Assembly: GCF_014042355.1 (NCBI RefSeq)
Contig: NZ_JACEZU010000001.1
Location: 372,001 to 436,000 of the forward strand
DNA: 64,000 nt
Source of the DNA: Rugamonas apoptosis
GTDB lineage: Bacteria; Pseudomonadota; Gammaproteobacteria; Burkholderiales; Burkholderiaceae_D
Direction: 5' to 3'
Of the stretch, positions 41,170 through 48,884 are shown one piece after another. Each line of letters opens with the position of its first letter. The first letter of the stretch is position 1. Under the pieces are notes generated by a model. That model worked only from the letters and a program-made list of their open reading frames with translations, had not been told where the DNA came from and searched no databases. Both the position numbers and the translations under genes were made by a program.

Positions 41170-42303
41170 TTAAATGAACACCCGCAAATGCGTCGGCTCG
41201 ATGTCGAGCGACACCGGCGTTCCCTCGGACAAACCGGGCAGGGCCGGATCGTTCAGGGTCAGCTTGACGAAACACTCGTCGCCGTTCGGCAGCGCACAAC
41301 GGACCCGCACATGGTCGCCAAAGTAGATCAGGCTGGTGATGCGCGCCGCCACGCCATTGGAAGCGGCCGCGCCGCGCGCCAGCAGGCGGATGCGTTCGGG
41401 ACGGACGCAGCCGACGGCCGCGTGGCCGGCGCCCAGGCCATTGACGTTGACGCCGAGCAGCGACGAACCATCCTGCATGCGCAGGCGGCACAGGCCGCTG
41501 TCGGGCGTCTCGACCACACCATGGAAGCGGTTGTTGTCGCCGATGAAACCGGCCACGAACTGGTTGTCCGGCTGTTCATACAGTTGATCGACCGGCGCCA
41601 ACTGCTGGATGATGCCGTGCTCGAACACGGCGACCCGGTCCGACATGGTGAGCGCCTCGCTCTGATCGTGGGTCACGTAGACGAAGGTCACGCCCAGCCG
41701 CTGGTGCAGATCCTTGAGCTCGATCTGCATGCGTTCGCGCAACTGCTTGTCGAGCGCGCCTAACGGCTCATCCATCAACACCAGCTTGGGATCGAACACC
41801 AGTGCCCGCGCCAGTGCGATACGCTGCTGCTGGCCACCCGACAACTGGGCAGGATAACGGTCGGCGAACTGCCCCATCTGCACCATGTCCAGCGCACGCT
41901 TGACCTTGTCCGCACGAGTGGCGGCATCGACCTTGCGCACCTGCAATGGATAAGCCACGTTCTGGCCCACCGTCATGTGCGGGAACAGGGCATAGTTCTG
42001 GAACACCATGCCGATGTCGCGCTTGTGGGGCGGAACCTTGTTGAGCAGCTTGCCATCGAGGCGGATTTCGCCGCCGGTGGGAAACTCGAATCCGGCCAAC
42101 ATCATCAGGCAGGTGGTCTTGCCGGAACCGGAAGGCCCCAGCAAGGTGAGGAACTCGCCACGTTCGATGTTCAGGTCGAGCTGTTTGACGACCAGGTTTT
42201 CACCGTCGTAGGTTTTTTTGACACCCCGAAACTCCACCAGAGTCTCGCGCTTGGCCGCCGCTTGCTGGCCGTTCCTGACCGCGGCCAGGGGGGGGCGCTT
42301 CAC
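41170..42303 (-). CDS. ABC transporter ATP-binding protein, polyamine/GABA type (PotA-like)
   Basis: A PotA-type ATPase of about 377 residues. Walker A is GPSGSGKTT, signature LSGGQQQRIALARAL, Walker B LVLMDEPLGALD and switch His in VTHDQSEA. A C-terminal TOBE domain (about 280-360) follows. Start choice is uncertain: GTG 42303 preceded by GGAAAG is used here; a TTG at 42318 preceded by GGAG and an ATG at 42366 are alternatives that only extend the N-terminus. It lies 13-75 bases downstream of gabT and is the second gene of the operon. It energises import by the two permeases. Confidence 0.92.
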   Translation of the reverse strand: MKRPPLAAVRNGQQAAAKRETLVEFRGVKKTYDGENLVVKQLDLNIERGEFLTLLGPSGSGKTTCLMMLAGFEFPTGGEIRLDGKLLNKVPPHKRDIGMVFQNYALFPHMTVGQNVAYPLQVRKVDAATRADKVKRALDMVQMGQFADRYPAQLSGGQQQRIALARALVFDPKLVLMDEPLGALDKQLRERMQIELKDLHQRLGVTFVYVTHDQSEALTMSDRVAVFEHGIIQQLAPVDQLYEQPDNQFVAGFIGDNNRFHGVVETPDSGLCRLRMQDGSSLLGVNVNGLGAGHAAVGCVRPERIRLLARGAAASNGVAARITSLIYFGDHVRVRCALPNGDECFVKLTLNDPALPGLSEGTPVSLDIEPTHLRVFI

Positions 42304-42378
42304 CGTTGTGCTTTCCAAAATCTTATCTCCACAGATGTAGACTATGCCGGCCAGGAAGGCCGGCATGACATTCTTTTC

Positions 42379-43647
42379 TTATTTTCCCAGCAAGGCGTCA
42401 GCCAGTATCGCCAGCGCCTCGTCCATGAGGGCATCTTCAATGGTCAGCGGGAACAGGAAACGTATCGCGTTGCCGTGCACGCCGCAAGTCAGCAGGATCA
42501 AGCCCTTGGCCAATGCACGGGTCTGGACCAGCTTGGTGAACTCAGCGTCAGGCGCGCCGCTGCCGGGCTGGGCGAATTCGACCGCCACCATTGCGCCCAG
42601 GCCGCGTACATCAGCGATCTGCGGCACCACTTCGCGCAGCTGGTTGAGTTTGTCCTTCAGGCGCTGGCCCAGCACGCAGGCGCGTTCGACCAGTTGCTCG
42701 TCGTGCAGCACGTCCAGCACCGCCAGCGCGGAGGCGACCGCCAGCGGATTGCCCGCGTAAGTGCCGCCCAGCCCGCCCGGCAGGGGCGCATCCATGATCT
42801 CGGCGCGTCCCACCAGGGCTGCCAGCGGCATGCCGCCGGCCAGGCTCTTGGCCAGCGTCATCAGGTCGGGAATCACGCCAGCGTGTTCGATGGCGAACAT
42901 CTTGCCGGTGCGGGCGAAGCCGGTCTGCACTTCATCGACGATCAGCAGGATGCCGTGCTCGTCGCAGATCTTGCGCAGCGCCTGCATGAATTCCGGCGGC
43001 GCGGCGTAGAAACCACCCTCGCCCTGCACTGGCTCCAGGATGATGGCGGCCACACGCTTGGGATCGACATCGGCCTTGAACAGCGTCTGCAACGCCGCCA
43101 GCGAGGCTTCGGTGCTGACGCCATGCAGTTCGACCGGATACGGTGCGTGGTAGACCTCGCCCGGGAAGGGGCCGAAACCGACCTTGTAGGGCACCACTTT
43201 ACCGGTCAGTGCCATGCCCATCATGGTACGGCCATGGAAACCGCCGGCGAAGGCGATCACGGCCGAGCGACCGGTGGCGGCACGGGCCACCTTGATCGCG
43301 TTTTCCACCGCTTCGGCGCCGGTCGAGAACAGCGCGGTCTTCTTCGCGTGGTTGCCCGGCGTCAGGGCGTTCAGGCGCTCGGCCAGTTCGACGTAGCCCG
43401 CATAAGGCACCACCTGGTAGCAGGTATGGGTGAACTTGCCCAACTGCTGCTCGATCGCAGCGATCAGCTTTGGATGGCGGTGGCCGGTGTTGAGCACGGC
43501 GATACCAGCAGCGAAATCGATGTAGCGGCGGTTCTCCACGTCCCAGATTTCAGCGTTCAGCGCGCGCTCGGCGTAAAACTGGCACATCACGCCCACGCCA
43601 CGTGGGGTGGCGGCGTTCTTGCGCTGTTGAAGTTCGTTATTCGTCAT
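42379..43647 (-). CDS. gabT: 4-aminobutyrate-2-oxoglutarate transaminase
   Basis: A 422-residue class-III aminotransferase. PLP-site elements: GAEAVENAIKVARAATGRS (about 107-125), LLIVDEVQTGFARTGKMFA with the Asp that contacts PLP (about 235-252), and the Schiff-base Lys in LAKSLAGGMPL (about 268). GabT transfers the amino group of GABA to 2-oxoglutarate, giving succinate semialdehyde, the substrate of the gabD product six genes downstream. It is the first gene of the minus-strand operon and is divergent from a GabR-like regulator across a 353-base region. 5-aminovalerate or other omega-amino acids are alternative substrates. Confidence 0.94.
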   Translation of the reverse strand: MTNNELQQRKNAATPRGVGVMCQFYAERALNAEIWDVENRRYIDFAAGIAVLNTGHRHPKLIAAIEQQLGKFTHTCYQVVPYAGYVELAERLNALTPGNHAKKTALFSTGAEAVENAIKVARAATGRSAVIAFAGGFHGRTMMGMALTGKVVPYKVGFGPFPGEVYHAPYPVELHGVSTEASLAALQTLFKADVDPKRVAAIILEPVQGEGGFYAAPPEFMQALRKICDEHGILLIVDEVQTGFARTGKMFAIEHAGVIPDLMTLAKSLAGGMPLAALVGRAEIMDAPLPGGLGGTYAGNPLAVASALAVLDVLHDEQLVERACVLGQRLKDKLNQLREVVPQIADVRGLGAMVAVEFAQPGSGAPDAEFTKLVQTRALAKGLILLTCGVHGNAIRFLFPLTIEDALMDEALAILADALLGK

Positions 43648-43708
43648 TAATTCACCTTAATTGTTGTTACCAGAGTGTTACAAGGACAGCGAATCTTAGT
43701 GTTGAACT

Positions 43709-43753
43709 GGAGCCTCAACGTAGAGCCACTTTTGTTTTTCTCATGGAGCCACT
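43709..43753. promoter_or_regulatory. Direct repeats in the gabT/GabR-like intergenic region
   Basis: GAGCCACT occurs at 43723-43730 and 43746-43753, 23 bp apart (about two helical turns), preceded by the related GGAGCCTC from 43709. MocR/GabR-type dimers bind direct repeats, so these are candidate sites for the divergent regulator. The rest of the 353-base gap (43648-44000) holds an A/T-rich start for gabT, a CG-rich run near 43767-43782 and a TACAAT -10-like box at 43961-43966 for the regulator gene; no gene is seen. Confidence 0.5.
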
Positions 43754-44000
43754 ATGCTGAACGTGGCCGCCGCCGCCGCCGCGACCGCCACGCGGGCACG
43801 ATGACTCCGACTGCAGGCCACGGAAACATCACCGGCCCTATGCCACGCCCGTCCGGGAGGCAAGGACAACGGTGATGCGGGCTGCGGCAGATAACGTGGA
43901 TTGACGTTTTTTAGCAACAATTGACGGCCGGTTGGCCGCATGACGCTGTACCAGTGGCGCTACAATAGCGCCCCAATTTCGTTTTACCCATAAGGCCACT

Positions 44001-45530
44001 ATGCGGATCGCGTCCCTGTCCGATTTCCTGTTGCAGCGCATCGATCGCGGCCGCGAAAACAACGGTATGCGCAAGGCCGTCAACCGGCAGATCTACCAGG
44101 TGATCCGGGAGGCGATCCTGGACCAGTCACTGCCAGCCGGGTTGCAACTGCCCTCCTCCCGCTTCCTGGCGCAGGAATTGAGCATGTCGCGCAACACGGT
44201 GACCTACGCGTACGACCAATTGCTGGCCGAAGGTTTCCTGGAGTCGCGCGTGGGCGCCGGCACCTTCATCGCCAATACCGAGCCGGACCAGATCATCACC
44301 GCGGCGTCCGCCACAGCCACGGCGGGGCCGCGTCAGGATGCCGAACTGTGCCTGTCAACGCGCGGCCTGCAGCTGGTTGACCTGGCCGGTGTCAGCAAGA
44401 CGCAATGGGGTGCGTTCATGCCGGGTGTGCCGGACGTGACGCAATTTCCCAACAAGATATGGAGCCGGCTGCAAAACAAGTACTGGCGCCGTTCGCGCTC
44501 CGAACTGCTGACCTATTCCAGTGGCGCAGGCCACCTACCACTGCGCGAAGCGATCGCCGACTATCTGCGGGTGGCGCGTTCGGTGAACTGCGACGCCAGC
44601 CAGATTCTGATCACCACGGGGATACACCAGTCGCTGGACCTGGTGGCGCGCATGTTGAGCGACCACGGCGACCATGCATGGGTCGAGGATCCCTGCTATT
44701 GGGGGACGCGCAGCGTGCTGCGCTCGGTCGGGGTGCGGACGGTCGCGATTCCCGTCGATAGCGAAGGCTTGCAACTGCGCCCCGAGGATTTGCGGCATCC
44801 GCCCCGCTTCATCGTCGCCACGCCCTCGCACCAATATCCGCTCGGGATGGTGATGAGCTTGTCCCGTCGGCGCGCCCTGCTGGAATACGCGGCCGCCAAC
44901 AACAGCTGGATCGTGGAGGATGACTACGACAGCGAGTTCCGTTACGGCAGCCGGCCGATCGCCTCACTGCAGGGACTCGATGTGCATGACCGCGTGTTGT
45001 ATCTGGGGACGTTCAGCAAGACCCTGTTCCCGGGACTGCGGGTTGGCTACCTGGTGGTGCCGCCGGTGCTGGCCGAATCGTTTTCCACCGGCCTGTCAGA
45101 ACTCTATCGCTGCGGGCACAGCTATACCCAGGCGATCCTGACCGACTTCATGACCGAAGGCCACTTCGCCTCGCACATCCGGCGCATGCGGGTGGTGTAT
45201 GCGGAGCGCCTGCGGCTGCTGCACGAGGCCATCACCTTCCACTTCGACGACAGCATCATCTTCACCGGTGGCGAGGCCGGCTTGCATCTGGCGCTGGGTT
45301 TGCCCGACGCATGCGACGACATCGCGATCTGCGATGCGGCCGGTCAGCAGGGCATCATCGTGCGACCGCTGTCGAAGTACTACAGCGACCCGGCGACCGC
45401 GAAACGCGGCCTGATGCTGGGCTACGGTTGCGTGCCCGACGAGCAGATCCGCCCCGCCTTCGACATCCTGGCGCGGGTGATCAAATCGCACTGGCCGCGG
45501 GAGCAAGGGCCGGCTGATAGGGTGAAGTAA
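44001..45530 (+). CDS. GabR-like MocR-type regulator
   Basis: A 509-residue GntR-HTH/aminotransferase fusion. The winged helix lies at about 20-90 (LPSSRFLAQELSMSRNTV), the aminotransferase-like domain from about 130. PLP contacts are seen in DDYDSEFRYG and the Lys of GTFSKTLFPG. GabR-type regulators sense GABA through PLP and activate gabT/gabD while repressing themselves. The divergent position next to gabT strongly supports this role. It resembles the MocR regulator near 25.5 kb throughout (shared SLQGLD, VLYLGTFSKTLF-like blocks), so the two are paralogues with different neighbours. Confidence 0.93.
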   Translation: MRIASLSDFLLQRIDRGRENNGMRKAVNRQIYQVIREAILDQSLPAGLQLPSSRFLAQELSMSRNTVTYAYDQLLAEGFLESRVGAGTFIANTEPDQIITAASATATAGPRQDAELCLSTRGLQLVDLAGVSKTQWGAFMPGVPDVTQFPNKIWSRLQNKYWRRSRSELLTYSSGAGHLPLREAIADYLRVARSVNCDASQILITTGIHQSLDLVARMLSDHGDHAWVEDPCYWGTRSVLRSVGVRTVAIPVDSEGLQLRPEDLRHPPRFIVATPSHQYPLGMVMSLSRRRALLEYAAANNSWIVEDDYDSEFRYGSRPIASLQGLDVHDRVLYLGTFSKTLFPGLRVGYLVVPPVLAESFSTGLSELYRCGHSYTQAILTDFMTEGHFASHIRRMRVVYAERLRLLHEAITFHFDDSIIFTGGEAGLHLALGLPDACDDIAICDAAGQQGIIVRPLSKYYSDPATAKRGLMLGYGCVPDEQIRPAFDILARVIKSHWPREQGPADRVK

Positions 45531-45639
45531 GCGAAACGGCCTCTTGCGGCGACGCTCGCCAGCCGGCACTGACAGGTACAGGCGACAGGAAGTGCGCGAA
45601 ATCAATTATTCGCTAAGTATTTGATTTAAGAGGGAATGA

Positions 45640-45715
45640 TGGTGCGGCTGGCGGGGATCGAACCCACGACCCTTGGCTTCGGAGGCCAATACTCTATCCA
45701 CTGAGCTACAGCCGC
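45640..45715 (-). tRNA. tRNA-Arg (CCG)
   Basis: A 76-base tRNA read on the minus strand. The acceptor stem GCGGCTG pairs with CAGCCGC, followed by discriminator A and an encoded CCA. The D-arm has AGCTCAGTGGATAGAG, the T-arm GTGGGTTCGATCCC. The anticodon stem TTGGC/GCCAA encloses CTCCGAA, giving anticodon CCG for CGG codons. The cloverleaf is fully regular. No terminator or second tRNA was seen beside it, and no integrated element uses it as an attachment site in the window. Confidence 0.97.
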
Positions 45716-45801
45716 TTGGAGGGAAAGTCTGAATCGACACGAAGGATACCGTCTTTCGTCACGTCCGTCCATGGAAAGTGTCGTTTTGGGCAGCATTTCG
45801 A

Positions 45802-45830
45802 TTCCAAGGGGCAGTTTTTGAGTCTATAAT
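45802..45830 (+). promoter_or_regulatory. Candidate promoter of the cytochrome c gene
   Basis: TATAAT at 45825-45830 lies 86 bases upstream of the cytochrome start. At 17-bp spacing the -35 position reads TTCCAA, a weak match. The long leader between has AAAGGA close to the start codon as ribosome-binding site. Confidence 0.35.
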
Positions 45831-45916
45831 CGCCCGTTTGGCGAGGGTTTGTACGGCTACACGCAAAGACAATTCTTCGCACCGCCAACCAGCTTCGAAA
45901 TTAAAAAAAGGAAATC

Positions 45917-46477
45917 ATGAGCGACGCACACAACGAACACGAATCCGCCATCAAGACCCCCAAGCAACTGATCGCCGCCGTGATCGGCTTTTTCGCGGTG
46001 ACCATCTTTGGTATCGTCCTGCTGGTGCAATATGTGACCACCGACAAGCTGACCGGCCGTGGTTCCGACAGCCAATCGGCCGAATCCGTCGCCACCCGTG
46101 TCCGTCCCGTCGCCGATGAAGGCTTCACCCTGAAAGATGCCAGCGGTCCTAAACAACTGCAAGCTGGCGAAGCCGTCTACACCGCCGTCTGCGCGGCTTG
46201 CCACGGTTCCGGCGCGGCCGGTTCGCCCAAGTTCGGCGATGCCGGCGCCTGGGGTCCTCGCATCGCCCAAGGCTACGACACGCTGGTCAAGCACGCTATC
46301 GACGGTATCCGCGCCATGCCGGCCAAGGGCGGCAATCCCGACCTGGACGACGTGGAAGTCGCACGCGCCGTGGTGCACATGGCAAACGCCGCTGGCGCCA
46401 AGTTCAAGGAGCCTGCCGCTCCCGCCGCCGCTGCCGCGGAAGGCGCTTCGGCTGCTTCCGCCGCCTCGGCAAAGTAA
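45917..46477 (+). CDS. Membrane-anchored c-type cytochrome (class I, c5-like)
   Basis: A 186-residue cytochrome. A single membrane anchor occupies about residues 18-42 (LIAAVIGFFAVTIFGIVLLVQYV) with a cytoplasmic acidic N-terminus. The heme-attachment motif CAACH lies in AVCAACHGSG at about 92-100, and the distal Met ligand is probably in IRAMPAKGG (about 136). The C-terminal tail is Ala/Glu/Lys/Ser-rich and probably flexible. It should carry electrons in the periplasm between quinol-oxidising complexes and terminal oxidases or reductases. It is a single gene with its own terminator. Confidence 0.92.
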   Translation: MSDAHNEHESAIKTPKQLIAAVIGFFAVTIFGIVLLVQYVTTDKLTGRGSDSQSAESVATRVRPVADEGFTLKDASGPKQLQAGEAVYTAVCAACHGSGAAGSPKFGDAGAWGPRIAQGYDTLVKHAIDGIRAMPAKGGNPDLDDVEVARAVVHMANAAGAKFKEPAAPAAAAAEGASAASAASAK

Positions 46478-46516
46478 GCGATCCGCTCGCGGCGCCGGCC
46501 AGTCCGGCGCCCACAT

Positions 46517-46550
46517 CAAAACCGCTCCGTTAAACGAGCGGTTTTTTTTT
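46517..46550 (+). terminator. Intrinsic terminator of the cytochrome c gene
   Basis: AAAACCGCT pairs with AGCGGTTTT around a short inner hairpin, followed by a run of nine T residues. It lies 40 bases beyond the stop codon. Confidence 0.92.
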
Positions 46551-46604
46551 CGCCTTGCCACTAGCCCGCCCAAGGAGGCTGGTCGTGCGCGCGGGTGCTG
46601 AGCC

Positions 46605-46630
46605 GGGGACGGACCCGAGGGTCCTTCCCC
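46605..46630. repeat. Hairpin with GGGGACGGACCC core
   Basis: GGGGACGGACCC (46605-46616) and GGGTCCTTCCCC (46619-46630) are complementary except for one position. It shares GGGACGGACCC with the 33-bp hairpin at 2625-2701. It lies between the terminators of the two convergent genes. Confidence 0.6.
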
Positions 46631-46668
46631 TCTTTCTCTCGGGCCGGAGCCGGATGCGGGCGCCCATG

Positions 46669-46695
46669 AAAAAGGGCCGCTCGCGAGCGGCCCTT
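46669..46695 (-). terminator. Intrinsic terminator of the M13 peptidase gene
   Basis: A perfect 24-bp palindrome (46672-46695, AAGGGCCGCTCG and its complement). On the minus strand the stem ends in TTTTT. It lies 21 bases past the stop of the last M13 peptidase gene. Confidence 0.88.
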
Positions 46696-46715
46696 CGTTT
46701 TGCCTCAGGCGGCGA

Positions 46716-48788
46716 TTACCACATGATCACGCGGTCTTTTGGCTCCAGGTACATCTTGTCGCCCTTCTTCACGCCAAAGGCGCTGTAGAAGCCGGGCTGG
46801 TTGCGCATGGTGCCGTTGGCACGGAACTGGCCGGGCGAGTGCGGGTCGGTCTTGATCTGGACGATCTGCTGCGGTTCACGCATCTTCATGCGCCACACTT
46901 GCGCGAAGCCCATGAAGAAGCGCTGGTCGCCCGTCAGGCCGTCGATCACGGGTGCTGGCTTGCCGTGCAACGACAGCTTGTAGGCCTTGTACGCGATGGC
47001 CACACCGGAGTTGTCGGCGATGTTCTCGCCCAGCGTCAGTTCGCCGTTCACATGGTAGCCAGGCAGCGGGCTGAACTGGCTGTACTGGTCCACCAGCATC
47101 TTGGTCTTGGCCGCGAAGTTCTTGTGGTCGGCCGCCGTCCACCAGTCGCGCAGGTTGCCGTCGCCGTCGTACTGGGCGCCCTGGTCGTCGAAGCCGTGAC
47201 TAATCTCGTGGCCGATCACGCCGCCGATGGCGCCGTAGTTGACGGCGTCGTCCGCGTTGGCGTCAAAGAACGGTGGTTGCAGGATGGAGGCCGGGAACAC
47301 GATCTCGTTCATTTCCGGGTTGTAGTAGGCGTTCACCGTCTGCGGCGTCATGCCCCACTCTTCGCGGTCGATCGGCTTGCCCAGCTTGTTCAGCTCCTTG
47401 TCGTAGTCGAACTTGTTCGAGCGCAGTACGTTGCCCACCAGGTCGTCGGCCGCCACGGTCAGCTTGGAATAATCGCGCCAGTGGTTGGGGTAACCGATCT
47501 TGGTGGTGAACTTGGCCAGCTTGGCTTGCGCCTGCTTCTTGGTGACGGGGCTCATCCAGTCCAGCTTGTCGATGCTGGTCTTGTAGGTGGCCAGCAGGTT
47601 CTTCACCAGCTGTTCCATGCGCGCCTTGCGCTCGGCCGGGAAGTACTGCTCCACATACAGCTTGCCCACGGTTTCGCCCAGCGCGCCTTCGGTCACGCTC
47701 ACGCCGCGTTTCCAGCGTGGACGCATTTCCGTCACGCCGCTCAGCACGGTGCCGTAGAAGGCGAAGTTCTCGTCCACGAAAGCCTTGCTCAGGTAAGGCG
47801 CGTTGGCGTGGATCACTTGCCACTGGAAGTAGGCTTTCCACGTTTCCAGCGGGGTGGCCGCCAGCACGTCGTTGAAGCCTTGCACGTAGGTCGGCTGGCC
47901 CACGATCACATAGCTGGTCTTGCCGGCGATGCCGGTTTCGTTGAGCCAGGTGGTCCAGTCGAAGCCGGCGGCCAGGCCGCTCAGCTTGGCCAGTTCGACC
48001 TTGTTGTAACCCTTGATGGGGTCGCGCAGTTCGACCTTGGTCCACTGCACTTTGGCCAGCGCCGTTTCCAGCGCGACGATGGCCTTGGCGTTGGCGGCCG
48101 CGTTGGCGTCGCCCGTCAAGGTCAGCATCTTGGCCACGTGTTGTTCATACTTGGCCAGCGTGTCGGCCATCTTGACGTCGTCCAGCTTCAGGTAGTAGTC
48201 GCGGTCCGGCAAGCCCAGGCCCGATTGCGAGATGTCGGCCACGTATTTGGTCGAATCCTTGTTGTCCTGGTGGATGCCGAAGTTCAGCGGGGCGCCAAAG
48301 CCCAGCTGGTTGAAGTGGGCGATCAGGGCCGGGATCTGTTGCTTGTCGCTCAGGGCGGCCACTTTGGCCAGCTCGGCGTTCAGCGGGGTCAGGCCCAGTT
48401 GTTCGATCTTGGCTTCGTCCATGAAGCTGGCGTAGAAATCACCGATGCGCTGGGCGTCCGAACCGGCTACCTTGTTCTTGGCGTTGGCGGCGTTCTCGAT
48501 GATGGCGCGCAGTTGCGGCTGGATGTCGTCGCGCAGCTTGGCGAACGTGCCCCAGCTCGATTTGTCGGCCGGGATCTCGGTGGTGGCCAGCCATTTACCG
48601 TTCAGGTGGGTGAAGAAGTCGTCCTGCGCGCGCACGGACGATTCGATGAATTCGGTGGCGATGCCCGACGACAGTTTGCCGCTGGCGGCCTTGCTGGTGG
48701 CCACGCTCATGTTCTTGGTATTGTCGGCGGCGCCGGCGTAGCCTGCGATCAGGCTCAGAGTTAATGCACTCAACAGATAACGTTTCAC
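46716..48788 (-). CDS. M13-family zinc metallopeptidase (neprilysin/PepO-like), copy 1
   Basis: A 690-residue periplasmic endopeptidase. The GTG at 48788 is preceded by GAGGA and gives a signal peptide (LLSALTLSLIAGYAGA, cleavage after residue 20). Mature part starts with QDDFFTHLNGKWL, a family landmark. The zinc site is VIGHEISHGFDDQG (HExxH near residue 526) with the third ligand Glu in GENIADNSG. NAYYNPEMNEIVFPA is the substrate-binding NAYY motif. The C-terminal KDRVIMW matches the conserved terminal Trp. Such enzymes cut short peptides outside the cytoplasm. It is the last of three tandem paralogues, 97 bases downstream of the second. Confidence 0.95.
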   Translation of the reverse strand: MKRYLLSALTLSLIAGYAGAADNTKNMSVATSKAASGKLSSGIATEFIESSVRAQDDFFTHLNGKWLATTEIPADKSSWGTFAKLRDDIQPQLRAIIENAANAKNKVAGSDAQRIGDFYASFMDEAKIEQLGLTPLNAELAKVAALSDKQQIPALIAHFNQLGFGAPLNFGIHQDNKDSTKYVADISQSGLGLPDRDYYLKLDDVKMADTLAKYEQHVAKMLTLTGDANAAANAKAIVALETALAKVQWTKVELRDPIKGYNKVELAKLSGLAAGFDWTTWLNETGIAGKTSYVIVGQPTYVQGFNDVLAATPLETWKAYFQWQVIHANAPYLSKAFVDENFAFYGTVLSGVTEMRPRWKRGVSVTEGALGETVGKLYVEQYFPAERKARMEQLVKNLLATYKTSIDKLDWMSPVTKKQAQAKLAKFTTKIGYPNHWRDYSKLTVAADDLVGNVLRSNKFDYDKELNKLGKPIDREEWGMTPQTVNAYYNPEMNEIVFPASILQPPFFDANADDAVNYGAIGGVIGHEISHGFDDQGAQYDGDGNLRDWWTAADHKNFAAKTKMLVDQYSQFSPLPGYHVNGELTLGENIADNSGVAIAYKAYKLSLHGKPAPVIDGLTGDQRFFMGFAQVWRMKMREPQQIVQIKTDPHSPGQFRANGTMRNQPGFYSAFGVKKGDKMYLEPKDRVIMW

Positions 48789-48884
48789 AGAAATATCCTC
48801 ATTGTTTGTAACGAAAAAGATCGCCCCTGGACTTTTGGCCCAACATTGACTTTATCACAAGCCCACGGCCACGGGCGGACTGAT

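Noticed and set aside
45640..45715. tRNA-Arg as attachment site of an integrated element.
   Set aside because: No integrase gene and no duplicated tRNA 3' end were seen on either side within the window.
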